From: JAPORY01 sp965215385
GTDB lineage: Bacteria > Pseudomonadota > Alphaproteobacteria > Rhodobacterales > Rhodobacteraceae
DNA: 64,000 nucleotides
Assembly (NCBI GenBank): GCA_965215385.1
Contig: OZ244059.1
Coordinates: forward strand, 2,852,001 to 2,916,000
Direction: 5' to 3'
The position numbers and the translations under genes were made by a program. Positions 46,557-56,262 of this stretch are shown one piece after another (within the stretch, counting starts at the first letter, position 1; each line of letters starts with the position of its first letter). Under the pieces are notes generated by a model that was not told the DNA's origin, did no database searches, and worked only from the letters and a program-made list of their open reading frames with translations.

Positions 46557-47648
46557 TCAACTTACCGTTCGAGTGGATGGCGACTGCGGGCGCCGTTCAC
46601 TGACTTGATCGCGCCGCGGATAAGGTATCAAACAGTGACGCTCCTCGTCCCAGAGTTTTAAGCGCAGCGAACGAAGTGCTTCGACAAAACCAATGCGACG
46701 AATGGCGCATTCTTCGGGCAAGTTATGACGCGCTTGGCGTAGCCGATAGCTTGGAATGTTGGTGTTAAAGTGGTGCAGATCATGGCAGGTTATATTCGCG
46801 ACGCAGACATCAAACCAATGTCCAAAATCTAGGGTTGAGGCACCCTGCAAGGCAGCGAGATTGCTGGCGTAATCGTCGCCGCGATCCCAATAGGTATCTT
46901 CAAAATTATGTTGTAGATAAACCAAAAAAACGCCGATCATCCCGGCGAGGAATGCAAAGCCAAAATAGACTGTTAGCCCAATCAAGCCCGATAGCGCGTA
47001 GAGTATGGCTATCCACACAAGGATCAGCGCATTGTGAACGAGAACTTGCTGTACGCCAAAGCGGTGGGTATTTTTTGGCCATCGATAACGAATAAAGTAA
47101 GTGAACAACGCTCCCAATGGGATTAGAATGAGGGGATGGCGATACAGGCGATACCGCCACCGCACCATAAACGGTGCGCTCTGCCATTCGCGTAGTGTCA
47201 TGGTAAAAATCTCGCCAGTATCACGATCATCAAGGTTGCCGGTACCGGCATGATGCAAATTGTGGTTTTGACGCATGACCTCGAATGGTGCGAGCGTAAA
47301 GGGCGATAAGCAAACGCCAGCCCACTGGTTTTGTTTGTGTGTTTCGAATAACGACCCGTGTCCCGCATCGTGTTGCAAGACATATAAACGCACCGAAGCA
47401 AAGGCATGGATAACACCGGCGAGCAGTATCACAAGAGCGTATTCGCGGAATGCAATCGCGATATAGAGGGCGGCGAAATAGACCGCAAAAGTTCCGAAGT
47501 AACTCGCGGAAGCAATGCGATTATCTCGATGGCAATACTGACGGGTATGCTCGCGTAGGCGAGCGGCGGTTGTGCGAATTTGCAAATCTGCCCTTAATGA
47601 CCGCGTACCTTGCCGTCCTTGAGGAGCTTGAAAAAGGTCTTGTTTCAT
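46557..47648 (-). CDS. fatty acid desaturase, membrane di-iron type
   Basis: 363 residues from ATG 47648 (MKQDLFQAPQG); the frame is open 25 codons upstream. Three histidine boxes: LQHDAGHGS, QNHNLHHAGTG and ITCHDLHHFNTNIPSYRL, with four hydrophobic helices between them. It resembles acyl-lipid desaturases that introduce double bonds using ferredoxin or a similar donor. Regiospecificity is not predictable. It lies tail-to-tail with betA and is unlinked to the sterol locus. Confidence 0.85.
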   Translation of the reverse strand: MKQDLFQAPQGRQGTRSLRADLQIRTTAARLREHTRQYCHRDNRIASASYFGTFAVYFAALYIAIAFREYALVILLAGVIHAFASVRLYVLQHDAGHGSLFETHKQNQWAGVCLSPFTLAPFEVMRQNHNLHHAGTGNLDDRDTGEIFTMTLREWQSAPFMVRWRYRLYRHPLILIPLGALFTYFIRYRWPKNTHRFGVQQVLVHNALILVWIAILYALSGLIGLTVYFGFAFLAGMIGVFLVYLQHNFEDTYWDRGDDYASNLAALQGASTLDFGHWFDVCVANITCHDLHHFNTNIPSYRLRQARHNLPEECAIRRIGFVEALRSLRLKLWDEERHCLIPYPRRDQVSERRPQSPSTRTVS

Positions 47649-47981
47649 AGGAACCAACAATTCTATTTCGGGTTTTGCCAGCCGCGGGAGTTTTGCGATT
47701 CGAACTCTACAGGGGTATCGCAACTTCCCAAGATTCAGTCAATAATACGGTAACTCCAGACATCTTGACCTCGGGGCCTTATTTCTTGCCGCAAAATGAG
47801 GCCATTTCACCTACATCTTGCAGTGAGGGCGAGACTGAGGGGCTGTTGATCGGATTTTCCCCTTCGATTAGGCATCAACCAAAATTGCCGGGAAAAATGA
47901 CGTAATTGTCTGACCACAATAACATAAGTGTCATTCTTCTTAGTTTTTTTCGATTATGTGGATTTATTGTGACGACCGATG
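47649..47981. other. intergenic, nothing recognised
   Basis: About 330 bp between the desaturase start and the end of the small gene below. It should contain the desaturase promoter. Confidence 0.4.
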
Positions 47982-48290
47982 TTAAGATGTCTGAACTCGT
48001 CGAGCTCCGCCAAACTTTGCTCGAAAAAACGGTGCGCTCATAACCAGCCGGCAGACAATGCGGTTTCGGCGAATCTCAAACCCGACAATTTGTCCGTCAG
48101 CACTTGTCTTGTTTGTTCGGTAGCAAAATATTTTGCGTTGTAATGCGCGTTTCAGTTCTAATGCTCTGAATACCTCGTCAAACGGAACTCTCAGGCAAAG
48201 CTCCCACCCCTCGCGATAGTGGTTTTCCCGATGCTGGAGCGCGTACGACAGCATAATTCCGTCGCCGAGAATTTCGACCTCACGGCTCAT
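47982..48290 (-). CDS. hypothetical protein
   Basis: 102 residues, not recognised. Basic (many Arg/Lys), no membrane segment or signal peptide. Its start overlaps the end of the membrane-protein gene by 11 bp, so the two are probably co-translated and functionally linked. Confidence 0.5.
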   Translation of the reverse strand: MSREVEILGDGIMLSYALQHRENHYREGWELCLRVPFDEVFRALELKRALQRKIFCYRTNKTSADGQIVGFEIRRNRIVCRLVMSAPFFRAKFGGARRVQTS

Positions 48291-48714
48291 CTTGTTCGTA
48301 TTTTGAAATTTTTCTCATGACGTAGGCGAAATACCATGCTGGAACCGATAATACTGCTGCGGCCAGAATTATCGCGATGGGTCCGAGCAATCCCGATACC
48401 ATCGTCACCAGGACAGTGAGCAGGCCAATGACTAAGGCAGTCAGTGAGGCAATCTGCGGGCGCTTGACGGCGAACATCATGAAAACCGGCACGGCGACAA
48501 ACAAGCCAGCGGGCGCAACGGGTAGTAGCATGACGAACAGATCATTCCAAGTGGTTCCGTCTTCTGCCGACGGCAAAATCATCCGCGAACCATGGGTATA
48601 AACCCCGACGGTAATGAGACTTAGAGGCAACCACAACAGGGCACCAACTAAGAGTATTAGTGTCTTAATAATTTGCCAAGTCTCCCTAATCAGTTCAGCG
48701 GCAAACCTAAACAC
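48280..48714 (-). CDS. hypothetical four-helix membrane protein
   Basis: 144 residues with about four hydrophobic helices (TLILLVGALLWLPLSLITVG, FVMLLPVAPAGLFVAVPVFM, ALVIGLLTVLVTMVSGLLG, AIILAAAVLSVPAWYFAYV) and a short charged tail. Not recognised. First gene of a two-gene unit with the basic protein above. Confidence 0.55.
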   Translation of the reverse strand: MFRFAAELIRETWQIIKTLILLVGALLWLPLSLITVGVYTHGSRMILPSAEDGTTWNDLFVMLLPVAPAGLFVAVPVFMMFAVKRPQIASLTALVIGLLTVLVTMVSGLLGPIAIILAAAVLSVPAWYFAYVMRKISKYEQDEP

Positions 48715-48826
48715 ATGGACTTGCCAGAGTCACAGTCGCTCATGTGAGCCCTAGTCAAGAATCGCCGCTAACGCAATAACTCGCGAACTGCTTTCTTGCC
48801 ATCACACTCTTGCTTGTGTGCTTTGA

Positions 48827-50272
48827 TTACCCGTGCTTCCGATTGCTATTTCGACCCTTGAAAGGATTTTTATCACCTTGATCGCGTAGGACCATTCGTA
48901 TCGGGGTTCCATATAACGAAAAATCATGGCGCAGTCCGTTTTTTAGATAGCGGCGATAACTTGCGGGAACCTTTCGTGGATGCGAACACATAATCACAAA
49001 AGTTGGCGGCCGACTTTTGATCTGTGTAATATATCGCAGCTTTATTCGCTTTCCCTGCGGTGCGGGAGGCGGATGATGGGCAACCATTTCTGACAGCCAA
49101 CTATTAAGAATATTGGTTGCAACCCGATGATGCCATATCTGGTGACATTGGATAACCGACTGTTGCAATTGATCGAGGCCCTCGCCGGTTTTGGCTGAGA
49201 TCGGCACCAATGCGGCCCCGTGCCATTGCGGCAGTAGGCGCTCAAACTTTTCTTTGATTTGGGCGAGTTGTCGCCGTTGATGTTGCTGCAGGTCCCATTT
49301 ATTGACGGCGAACACTGCTGCCCGTCCTTCGCGTTCGGCGAGGTCGGCAAGGCGCAAGTCTTGCTGCTCAAGTGGATTGCTAGCGTCAAGTAACAAGATC
49401 ACGACTTCGGCAAACATAACCGCTCGCAGACCATCGCTGACTGATAGTTGCTCAAGTTTCTCTTGCACTTTGGGTTTGCGACGCATTCCCGCCGTATCAA
49501 AGATCTTGATTGCGACGGAGTTGCCGTCGGTTGCCGACCAGTTGACGCGAAGCGAAATTGCGTCGCGGGTAATTCCAGATTCGGGACCGGTTAACAGACG
49601 ATCTTGACCAAATATACGATTAATGAGGGTTGATTTGCCGGCATTGGGACGTCCAACGACCGCAACTTGAATAGGTTTGTTTTCTATGCAGACAGTGCTA
49701 GCTGCGCCGAATGTCTTGTTAGTATTGGTATTCCAGCTAGAGGTTGATCCAACTGTTAGCGGATTAACAGCCGCTATCTCGTCAGCAAGACTGCGGAGTG
49801 CTTCATGCAATTCTGAGAATCCTATACCGTGCTCTGCGGATAATCGAATTGGTTCACCCAAACCGAGACTGTAGGCATCAATGATACCGACATCTGCCAT
49901 TGATGATTCGGCCTTGTTGGCTCCGAGCACCACATATTTCGCACGTTTTCGCAGGAATTCGGCTAGTCTTTCGTCCGCGGCAGTGACGCTGCTCCGAGCA
50001 TCCAATAGGAACAGGGTGATATCAGTGTTTTTGATGGCAGATCTTGTCAGATCGCTCATTCGGGCTTGCAAGCTATTGTTGTCACCGTCTTCCAGACCGG
50101 CGGTATCGACAACAACAAACTGCAGTCCATGCAAAGCTGCGATGCCTTCTCGCAAGTCTCGTGTAACCCCTGGTTGATCATCAACCAAAGCTAACTTCTT
50201 GCCAACTAAACGATTAAACAGCGTCGATTTACCGACGTTGGGGCGGCCAACGATTGCAACAGAAAAGCTCAT
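48827..50272 (-). CDS. der: ribosome biogenesis GTPase Der (EngA)
   Basis: 481 residues with the double G domain unique to Der: GRPNVGKSTLFNRLVG (about 8) and GRPNAGKSTLINRIFG (about 207), each followed by DTAG and an NKxD-type motif (NKWD in the second; NKAE in the first, a common Der variant). The C-terminal KH-like domain (KIKLRYITQ...RPPTFVIMCSHP) is present. Assembles the 50S subunit. Downstream of bamB by 54 bp, the usual yfgM-bamB-der order. Confidence 0.93.
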   Translation of the reverse strand: MSFSVAIVGRPNVGKSTLFNRLVGKKLALVDDQPGVTRDLREGIAALHGLQFVVVDTAGLEDGDNNSLQARMSDLTRSAIKNTDITLFLLDARSSVTAADERLAEFLRKRAKYVVLGANKAESSMADVGIIDAYSLGLGEPIRLSAEHGIGFSELHEALRSLADEIAAVNPLTVGSTSSWNTNTNKTFGAASTVCIENKPIQVAVVGRPNAGKSTLINRIFGQDRLLTGPESGITRDAISLRVNWSATDGNSVAIKIFDTAGMRRKPKVQEKLEQLSVSDGLRAVMFAEVVILLLDASNPLEQQDLRLADLAEREGRAAVFAVNKWDLQQHQRRQLAQIKEKFERLLPQWHGAALVPISAKTGEGLDQLQQSVIQCHQIWHHRVATNILNSWLSEMVAHHPPPAPQGKRIKLRYITQIKSRPPTFVIMCSHPRKVPASYRRYLKNGLRHDFSLYGTPIRMVLRDQGDKNPFKGRNSNRKHG

Positions 50273-50326
50273 TGCCTGTTGCCCACAACAATTCCATTAC
50301 TTCGGTCAAATGACGATCAAGAATAA

Positions 50327-51655
50327 TCAACGAAAGGCATGCAGAATACCCCGTGTTGATACCACAAACAGCGTCTCATTCGCGATCACTGGCGCGGTTG
50401 TCGCGCCGTGGGGAATTGCGAGTCGTGATAGCAGCGCTCCGTTCTCTGGAGAAAAGAACCGAATAAAGCCGTCATTGGAAGCGACCAATATTCTATTTCC
50501 AGCCAAAACCGGGCCGTGATTTGCGTAAATCTGATCTCGGCGATTTGGACGATCTCGCACGTATCGTGGCAGGTCGGTTCGCCATATTAACTGCCCATTA
50601 CGAACATCAATTCGCAAGAGATCATTTTGATCTGATATCGCGAATATATTGTTGGCAGTCGGCCAGATTGGGTCGAGAGCCCCTTCGCGTACGGTCCATT
50701 CGAGGTTGCCGCTGACGGCGTCAAATGCCACGATCTGCCCAGAGTGATTGCCGACAACAACTTTATCGCCAACAAGAATTGGCGACCCGGTGATATCAAT
50801 GATACTTGAAGCGGATTTGCCGACGCGTGAACCGGCCACTGACGCTGCCCAACGACGCAGTCCGCCCTTCGGTAGTGCGGCGATAAGGTCACCCGATCCA
50901 AAGGCAAATACAATCAATCCACCCGTGTGAATTGGCTTTGGGGCACCCAAGACGTTGGCAACCGAAGGTGCCGCCGAAACTTGCCAGGCAACACGACCGT
51001 TTTCCGAATCAATTGCCCATCCGGTGTTATCGCCAGCGACAACATACACCAAACCATCAGCGGCGAGAGGACTGCCAGACGCTGTTGCGTTTAGCTGTTG
51101 GCGCCAGCGCAATTCGCCAGTTGCGGCATCTGCCGCTATGACCTCGCCGTAACCCAATGAAATAAACAGGACGCCGTCGAGGTAGGCTAAACCGCCGCCG
51201 GTGGCTTCGCCACTGTCGTCCCGCTGCGGTCGAAAATCGCGGCGCCACAAGACTGCTCCGTCTTGCGTAATGGCGGTCACTTGCGCATCGGCATCAAGGG
51301 TAAATACTCGCCCGTCAACGACGATTGGATCAGCAGTGATTCTTTGCTTTCGGCTATCACCAGAGCCAATATCTACACTCCACAGGAGTTCTAGGGACTC
51401 GCCAAGTGCTGGATGTAGCGTTGGAAGGTCTGGTGTCCGAAAGTACTGCGTCCAGTCTTGATTACGGGTCGGGTTTGGGAGCGCAATTGGTCTTGATCCT
51501 TCGAGTGGGACTTGCGACTCAACTGGCGCATCTTGCGGACGAATATTCTCACGCTTGCCGACAAGAATTTCTTCTCGTTCGGCGCAACCCGTTACTGTGA
51601 TGATGGTGGCAATCACACTCAGGAGGCTCAAACTTGACCTTGGTCTGACTTCCAT
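50327..51655 (-). CDS. bamB: outer-membrane assembly lipoprotein BamB
   Basis: 442 residues. Lipoprotein signal with lipobox-like VTGC-AER near residue 24. The rest is a beta-propeller of PQQ-like repeats (LLWSVDIGSGDSRKQRITAD, GAVLWRRDF, GELRWRQQLNATASGSPLAA, NLEWTVREG, QLIWRTDLPR). Part of the BAM complex that inserts beta-barrel proteins. Its place between yfgM and der is conserved. Confidence 0.88.
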   Translation of the reverse strand: MEVRPRSSLSLLSVIATIITVTGCAEREEILVGKRENIRPQDAPVESQVPLEGSRPIALPNPTRNQDWTQYFRTPDLPTLHPALGESLELLWSVDIGSGDSRKQRITADPIVVDGRVFTLDADAQVTAITQDGAVLWRRDFRPQRDDSGEATGGGLAYLDGVLFISLGYGEVIAADAATGELRWRQQLNATASGSPLAADGLVYVVAGDNTGWAIDSENGRVAWQVSAAPSVANVLGAPKPIHTGGLIVFAFGSGDLIAALPKGGLRRWAASVAGSRVGKSASSIIDITGSPILVGDKVVVGNHSGQIVAFDAVSGNLEWTVREGALDPIWPTANNIFAISDQNDLLRIDVRNGQLIWRTDLPRYVRDRPNRRDQIYANHGPVLAGNRILVASNDGFIRFFSPENGALLSRLAIPHGATTAPVIANETLFVVSTRGILHAFR

Positions 51656-51735
51656 TACTTACCCGCCCTGATCTGCCTATCGTGATTCTTTGGGAATCCC
51701 GTATCGCATTAACCAGCTTACCGCAATTGCGATGC

Positions 51736-52395
51736 TCACGGCTCCGCATCAAGTTTACCGCCGAGGGCTAAGATCGCCTGACCAGCGCGTTGTTGGAGAT
51801 TTACGCCAGCGTCAGGGGATGCTCGCAATTCCTGCAGTCGCTCAATGGCACTATCGATCTCACCCAATTCGATATCTATCAAGGTCAGTTGTTCTGCGGC
51901 TAAGGTCCTCAAGCCCGCTCTGCCAGCCGCCAGCCGTTCGAAGGATAACCGTCGCTCTTCGATTGATAGGGTATCGGATTGCAAGATCAGCGACTTGAAG
52001 GCGGCAATTTGTCGATAAATTTCGGGTAGGTCACCGTTCGATGAGATGCGGTCGAGCGTTGCAACGGCTTCACTTCGGCGTCCGACCTGCGCTTGTTCGC
52101 CAGCGATCAAGAAATCTCTGATCACACCTTTACTGGCACCGTCTGTGTCAATCGTTGCCAGGGCCTCAATTCGGGTCGCAGCATCTGTATTTGTAATTGC
52201 GGTAGCTAACGCATCCCCAAACTCTTGTGCCGCTGTATTTGATCGTGCGTCATTCCACTCGGACCAAGCCGTCCCGCCGACGACGGCGATCACGAGCAGC
52301 AGCCCAATCCAACCATAACGTTTAAAATAGCCGAAGAGTCGGTCACGGCGGACTTCTTCGGTAACTTCGTTGATAAAGCTATCAGTATTGCTCAT
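51736..52395 (-). CDS. YfgM-like membrane-anchored TPR protein
   Basis: 219 residues: short cytosolic N-terminus (EVTEEVRRDRLFGYFKRYGW), one membrane helix (IGLLLVIAVVGGTAWSEW) and a periplasmic helical-repeat domain. YfgM is a periplasmic chaperone partner of SecYEG/PpiD. First gene of yfgM-bamB-der. Confidence 0.8.
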   Translation of the reverse strand: MSNTDSFINEVTEEVRRDRLFGYFKRYGWIGLLLVIAVVGGTAWSEWNDARSNTAAQEFGDALATAITNTDAATRIEALATIDTDGASKGVIRDFLIAGEQAQVGRRSEAVATLDRISSNGDLPEIYRQIAAFKSLILQSDTLSIEERRLSFERLAAGRAGLRTLAAEQLTLIDIELGEIDSAIERLQELRASPDAGVNLQQRAGQAILALGGKLDAEP

Positions 52396-53160
52396 GCCGT
52401 CGGGCCTTAGATTGCGTCAACTATTTTATATTTTATGCAGGTTTTGTTTAAGAGGTAATCTCTTGATGTATCGTTTGCATTGCAACAATCCAAGACTTCA
52501 TCGTTAGTTTTTCGATCCTGCTGCGGCGATTGATGACGACCGCGTTCAGAGATGGACTGGGTTTGGTTTGCCGTGAAGTTTACCGATTGGCTTACTGAGC
52601 GGTGATGCATCGCTTCGCGAATTGCTACCACCAATCGGTATTTTGCCGCCGATAGGTTGATATTTTCGTGAATCCTCTCCCAGTTGGGGGAAGGTCGCCG
52701 GTGCGCCGGTTGCATTTATTTTATTTGTCATTTCGGAAAAGGTAATTCGAAAGCGACAACCGCACCTTCTTGTTTCGCACCAGAGCTTGTTTTTGTTCTT
52801 ACCTTTTTCGATGCTTGTACGCGAATATTGAGCGACGACAAAACCGCGGTAACAGGCTGAAGACCGTTTGGATTCTGGTGGTTTGGCACGGGTACAGTTG
52901 TGGTTCGGGTGTGTAATCTGAGCAATTGATCCTCCTCTCAGCAAGCCGTCGGATAGGGTTACAACACGAGATTCTCTGTCAAGCCCGCTAAACAATTACT
53001 GGATTTTGGTTTTTAACGGTAGGGTACTTCTGTTCGCGTAGAAGCTTCGCCAATTGAGGAGACAGGATACAGAGGGTAGGACTTGTCGGCAACGGATGCA
53101 AACATTAAGTGGGTACCAGTTAGAGACGATCCAGTATCGCCGCTAAACGAAATGACAGTT
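52396..53160. other. divergent intergenic region, no gene recognised
   Basis: About 770 bp between the outward-facing yfgM operon and the sterol-locus dehydrogenase. Open frames on the minus strand (52407-52995) lack signal peptide, domain or coherent composition. It should contain both promoters. Confidence 0.4.
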
Positions 53161-53180
53161 CCACCGTGGCTCAACGGTGG
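53161..53180 (+). promoter_or_regulatory. inverted repeat immediately upstream of the sterol-locus dehydrogenase
   Basis: CCACCGT-GGCTCA-ACGGTGG, a perfect 7-bp inverted repeat ending three bases before the AGGAGA ribosome binding site. It could be a repressor site or a translation-controlling hairpin. Confidence 0.4.
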
Positions 53181-53194
53181 ATAGGAGAAGACTG

Positions 53195-54379
53195 ATGAAT
53201 GAGAAGACGCCGGAACCTCCGGTGGAAAGCAAGCCTGCCGCCTCAGCACCAGCAGAGAAAACAACTGCTGTGCACGAAAATAATTTAGCCTCAGACCCCC
53301 ATGCACCACCGGTGTTCTTGACTGGTGCGGCTGGTCATGTTGGGGCAAATCTCTTGCGTCGACTCCTTCGCGATGGGATTAAGGTTCGGGTCTTGTTGCG
53401 TGACGGCGAAAACAACGAGAGTGTTGAGGGCTTAAAGGTCGAGAAAGTTTATGGAGACCTTCGGGACTTGGATCAGATCCGCAAAGCCATTGCCGGTTGT
53501 CACGGCGTCTATCACGTCGCAGCGAAGGTTTCGACCATTGAAGGAAATCGGGACCACCGCCGCGAAATTTTCGATTCCAATGTGATCGGCACGCGTCATC
53601 TCCTCATGGCCGCCCGCGAGGCCAACGCGGGTCGCGTGGTGGTAACGGGATCATTCAGTGCCGTCGGCTATGATCCGCGCGATCCGTCGTTACCTAGCGA
53701 CGAAACGATGTGTTTTTATCCGATGGAACCGAGCATGCCGTATGAGCGCAGCAAGTCGCTGGTTGAGCAAGAGTGTTGGCGGGCGGCTGCGGCTCACGGT
53801 CAAGAAGTGATGGTCGCTACCTGCTGCGCTGTTGTTGGTCCCGCGGATTTTTTCCCTTCCCGTCTTGGACGAACTTTATGCGACTATGCCAACGGCAAAC
53901 TGCGGGCGTATATTGATGGTGGCGGTTTCGAATTTGTGGCATCGCGTGACATCGTCGAGGGCCATATTCTGTGCATGGAAAAAGGACGCATTGGAGAGAA
54001 GTATATATTTAGCAGTGAGTACAAGACAATTTCCGAAATAATTGATTTGTATGAGGAAGTAACCGGTTTGCCGCGACCGAAGCGGCGGATCGCGACCGAC
54101 GCCATGCTCATGTTTTCGGTGGTGGCGAGCACGTATTTGAGCCACTTTCATCCCGATTTCCCGCAACGCTTCACGCCGGGAGCGATTCGCCTCCTCAAGA
54201 AATGCCTGCACGCGAATACTAATAAAGCTCGGACGGAACTTGGTTATCAACCGACGACCATTCGCGATGCGATGCACGAGGCTTATGCCTTTCATTATGC
54301 GCGAAACGCGATCACAAATCCACAAGCGAAACCGCCTCGGGAGCGACAGCCTGCGGAGAAACAGCCGCAGGCCGCTTAG
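53195..54379 (+). CDS. 3beta-HSD/NSDHL- or HpnA-type NAD(P)-dependent dehydrogenase
   Basis: 394 residues from ATG 53195 with AGGAGA upstream. Extended short-chain dehydrogenase: after an unusual 45-residue Pro/Glu-rich leader comes the Rossmann motif VFLTGAAGHVGANLLRRLL, the NAD(P) region YGDLRDLD and VYHVAAKVS, and the catalytic Ser and Tyr-x3-Lys (VVTGSFSAVGY, MPYERSKSLVEQ). C-terminal FTPGAIRLLKK...NTNKARTELGYQPTTIRDA resembles both HpnA and 3beta-hydroxysteroid dehydrogenases. Next to sterol reductase and oxidosqualene cyclase genes, the attractive reading is a C-4 demethylation dehydrogenase (like NSDHL or bacterial SdmB); HpnA-type sugar epimerase is the alternative. Confidence 0.75.
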   Translation: MNEKTPEPPVESKPAASAPAEKTTAVHENNLASDPHAPPVFLTGAAGHVGANLLRRLLRDGIKVRVLLRDGENNESVEGLKVEKVYGDLRDLDQIRKAIAGCHGVYHVAAKVSTIEGNRDHRREIFDSNVIGTRHLLMAAREANAGRVVVTGSFSAVGYDPRDPSLPSDETMCFYPMEPSMPYERSKSLVEQECWRAAAAHGQEVMVATCCAVVGPADFFPSRLGRTLCDYANGKLRAYIDGGGFEFVASRDIVEGHILCMEKGRIGEKYIFSSEYKTISEIIDLYEEVTGLPRPKRRIATDAMLMFSVVASTYLSHFHPDFPQRFTPGAIRLLKKCLHANTNKARTELGYQPTTIRDAMHEAYAFHYARNAITNPQAKPPRERQPAEKQPQAA

Positions 54380-54980
54380 CTGCCCATTGGGGGCACATCG
54401 CCTACATTTCGTGCTAAACCATACCTCGCGATTGCGTGCCGAAACAACATCCCAGAACGTATGAGTCGCAAGGCGTGCTGACGCTGACATAGCGACAATA
54501 GAGTTGCGAGCCCTCGTTTTGGTTATGCGACCAAACGGCTTGTAGCACTTGTGACGGATCGGTTGATAGGGTTCTGCACTGCTTGGCGACCAAAATTCGT
54601 AAATGCACGCTCAGTCGAACTCGCCAAAACCCGTCCGATTAAAGAATACTCTCGCGCCGTTGAATTCTCGGTGGACAGGGTGCCACTGATCACCCACAAA
54701 AATTCCAAAACTAGACGCAAAACTATTGGCTCGAAATCGGTTTCCGTTAAATGCTGTTCACACAAGTTGCCCTTGGTCGTTATTGGTCCGAGTAGATGGT
54801 TTGAGAGGGACAATGCTCAATTTGCATCAAGATTATAGGTGCCTTTTGGCAAACTCGAGAGTGCGGCTTGCTACACCGGCGAGGAAAATGTTACAATGAG
54901 CCACGGCGAGTTTAACCGGATCGAGCGTCTTGGGTCCAAAACGTGCCCAAATTTTTGAAGCTAAGTGCTAAAAGCTTAGA
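54380..54980. other. intergenic within the sterol locus, nothing recognised
   Basis: About 600 bp; open frames on both strands lack recognisable features. Confidence 0.4.
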
Positions 54981-54992
54981 ATGGGCGAGAAA

Positions 54993-55357
54993 ATGAAATA
55001 CATACATTCGCGATCCAGTTTCTGGTCGCCAACGTCCTTATCGTTGCGTCGTATGGGATAGCGGGAGCCTATATTCTAAACGATTATCTTTGCGACTCTT
55101 CAACGATAACGCCATCTGTCAATGTGTGTTACGAAGAAAGCGAACCTGTTTTTGGGATAACATTTTCGACGGCGACGGATGCGGATGGCAACAAATTCTC
55201 GCACTACACCCATGACCCCTGCCAGTGCGGTTGGAATAATAGTGGAACGCCGGTTATGCCTGATGACCACGAGGCGCGGAGAAGAACTTGGGGCCTGATA
55301 AAACAGTATTGTTGGATGTATAATGAGCCGGAGGTTTTTAGAGTTCATGCGGGGTAG
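54993..55357 (+). pseudogene. small exported or anchored Cys-rich protein, start out of frame
   Basis: One frame encodes a membrane/signal helix (FAIQFLVANVLIVASYGIAG), then NVCYEESEPVFGITFSTATD and four further cysteines (DPCQCGWNNSG...KQYCWMY) to a stop at 55355. The nearest ATG (54993) is one base out of frame with it; in frame only non-ATG codons occur after the stop at 54977. Either a frameshift inactivates it or an unusual start is used. Not recognised. Confidence 0.4.
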
Positions 55358-55365
55358 AGGAGGGT

Positions 55366-55500
55366 ATGATTGCAGATCCACCCGTAGTAGATGACAATCC
55401 TGACTCCTCTGCTTTCTACGCGCAAATCGGATTGGAAAGCGAGGACGGTACGTTGGTTTGCCAGGAGTTGCTAGATCGCTACGATACGGAATGTAACTAG
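55366..55500 (+). CDS. small ORF with strong ribosome binding site
   Basis: 44 codons starting MIADPPVVDDNPDSSAFYAQ and ending in TECN; AGGAGGG lies directly before the ATG. Acidic, two cysteines. It starts nine bases after the previous stop and may be the frameshifted end of the same gene. No family recognised. Confidence 0.3.
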   Translation: MIADPPVVDDNPDSSAFYAQIGLESEDGTLVCQELLDRYDTECN

Positions 55501-56262
55501 TGCGAACCAACACGCAATTATGCATGCGGATTAATGCTGTTTCGCGCACTTTCTTAAGTGCGGAAATAGCGTAAAGTAAAGAATTCGGTTGCGTCTGCTC
55601 ATTCTCATTGCTAGCGACGCAGCCTATTCAGATGGCAATAGCAAGGTGGGGGTTACTCAAATAGCCTTGACGTCTCGCTTCGCAACATCGGGCGGGTTGC
55701 AAACGACTAGTTTTTTGCTGCCTGATCAGAGGCACATTTCACTTAGGCGCGGCCAAGAGACTCGGCTTACGTTAGGCGTTGTTGAGACGGTTACGATCTG
55801 CGCAAGCCCAGAAGAGTGCTGCGGTTCGAGACGATGTTTTCGGCAATTTGAGAATCCCGCCTTCCTGCATCTCCGATTAGAACCGAACCAGTGCAGACAT
55901 ATCAACGGTCTCATTTGCAAAAAATCAATCAAAATACACTCTCAAAACACTGACGCGCCTCTCTACCAATGAATCAGTAAAAAAAACAGTTGGTTCGCTG
56001 GAATACTGTGCTAATGTTGCGCTATGAACATCAGCAAAATTTCTGCGAAAGCAAGAATATCGTGCACCGGAGCCGCACTTGAGTGAGAAATATCCAAATT
56101 TTCCATCCGACCACCCACCATTCGGGCCGTTAGTCATTTGGGCACAAGGGCGCCGCATCAGCCACTTGAGGCGGCGTCTGCATTTTGCACCACGGCCCGC
56201 CCAAGTCGAAAGAAGATATTCGGAATCATCCTCTCACCGATACCTAAATCACTGGCGTTGCT
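55501..56262. other. intergenic upstream of the sterol reductase
   Basis: About 760 bp. A TTG-started frame (55589-55972) is open for 127 codons with several cysteines but no recognisable family; I leave it uncalled. The promoter of the reductase gene should lie here. Confidence 0.35.
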
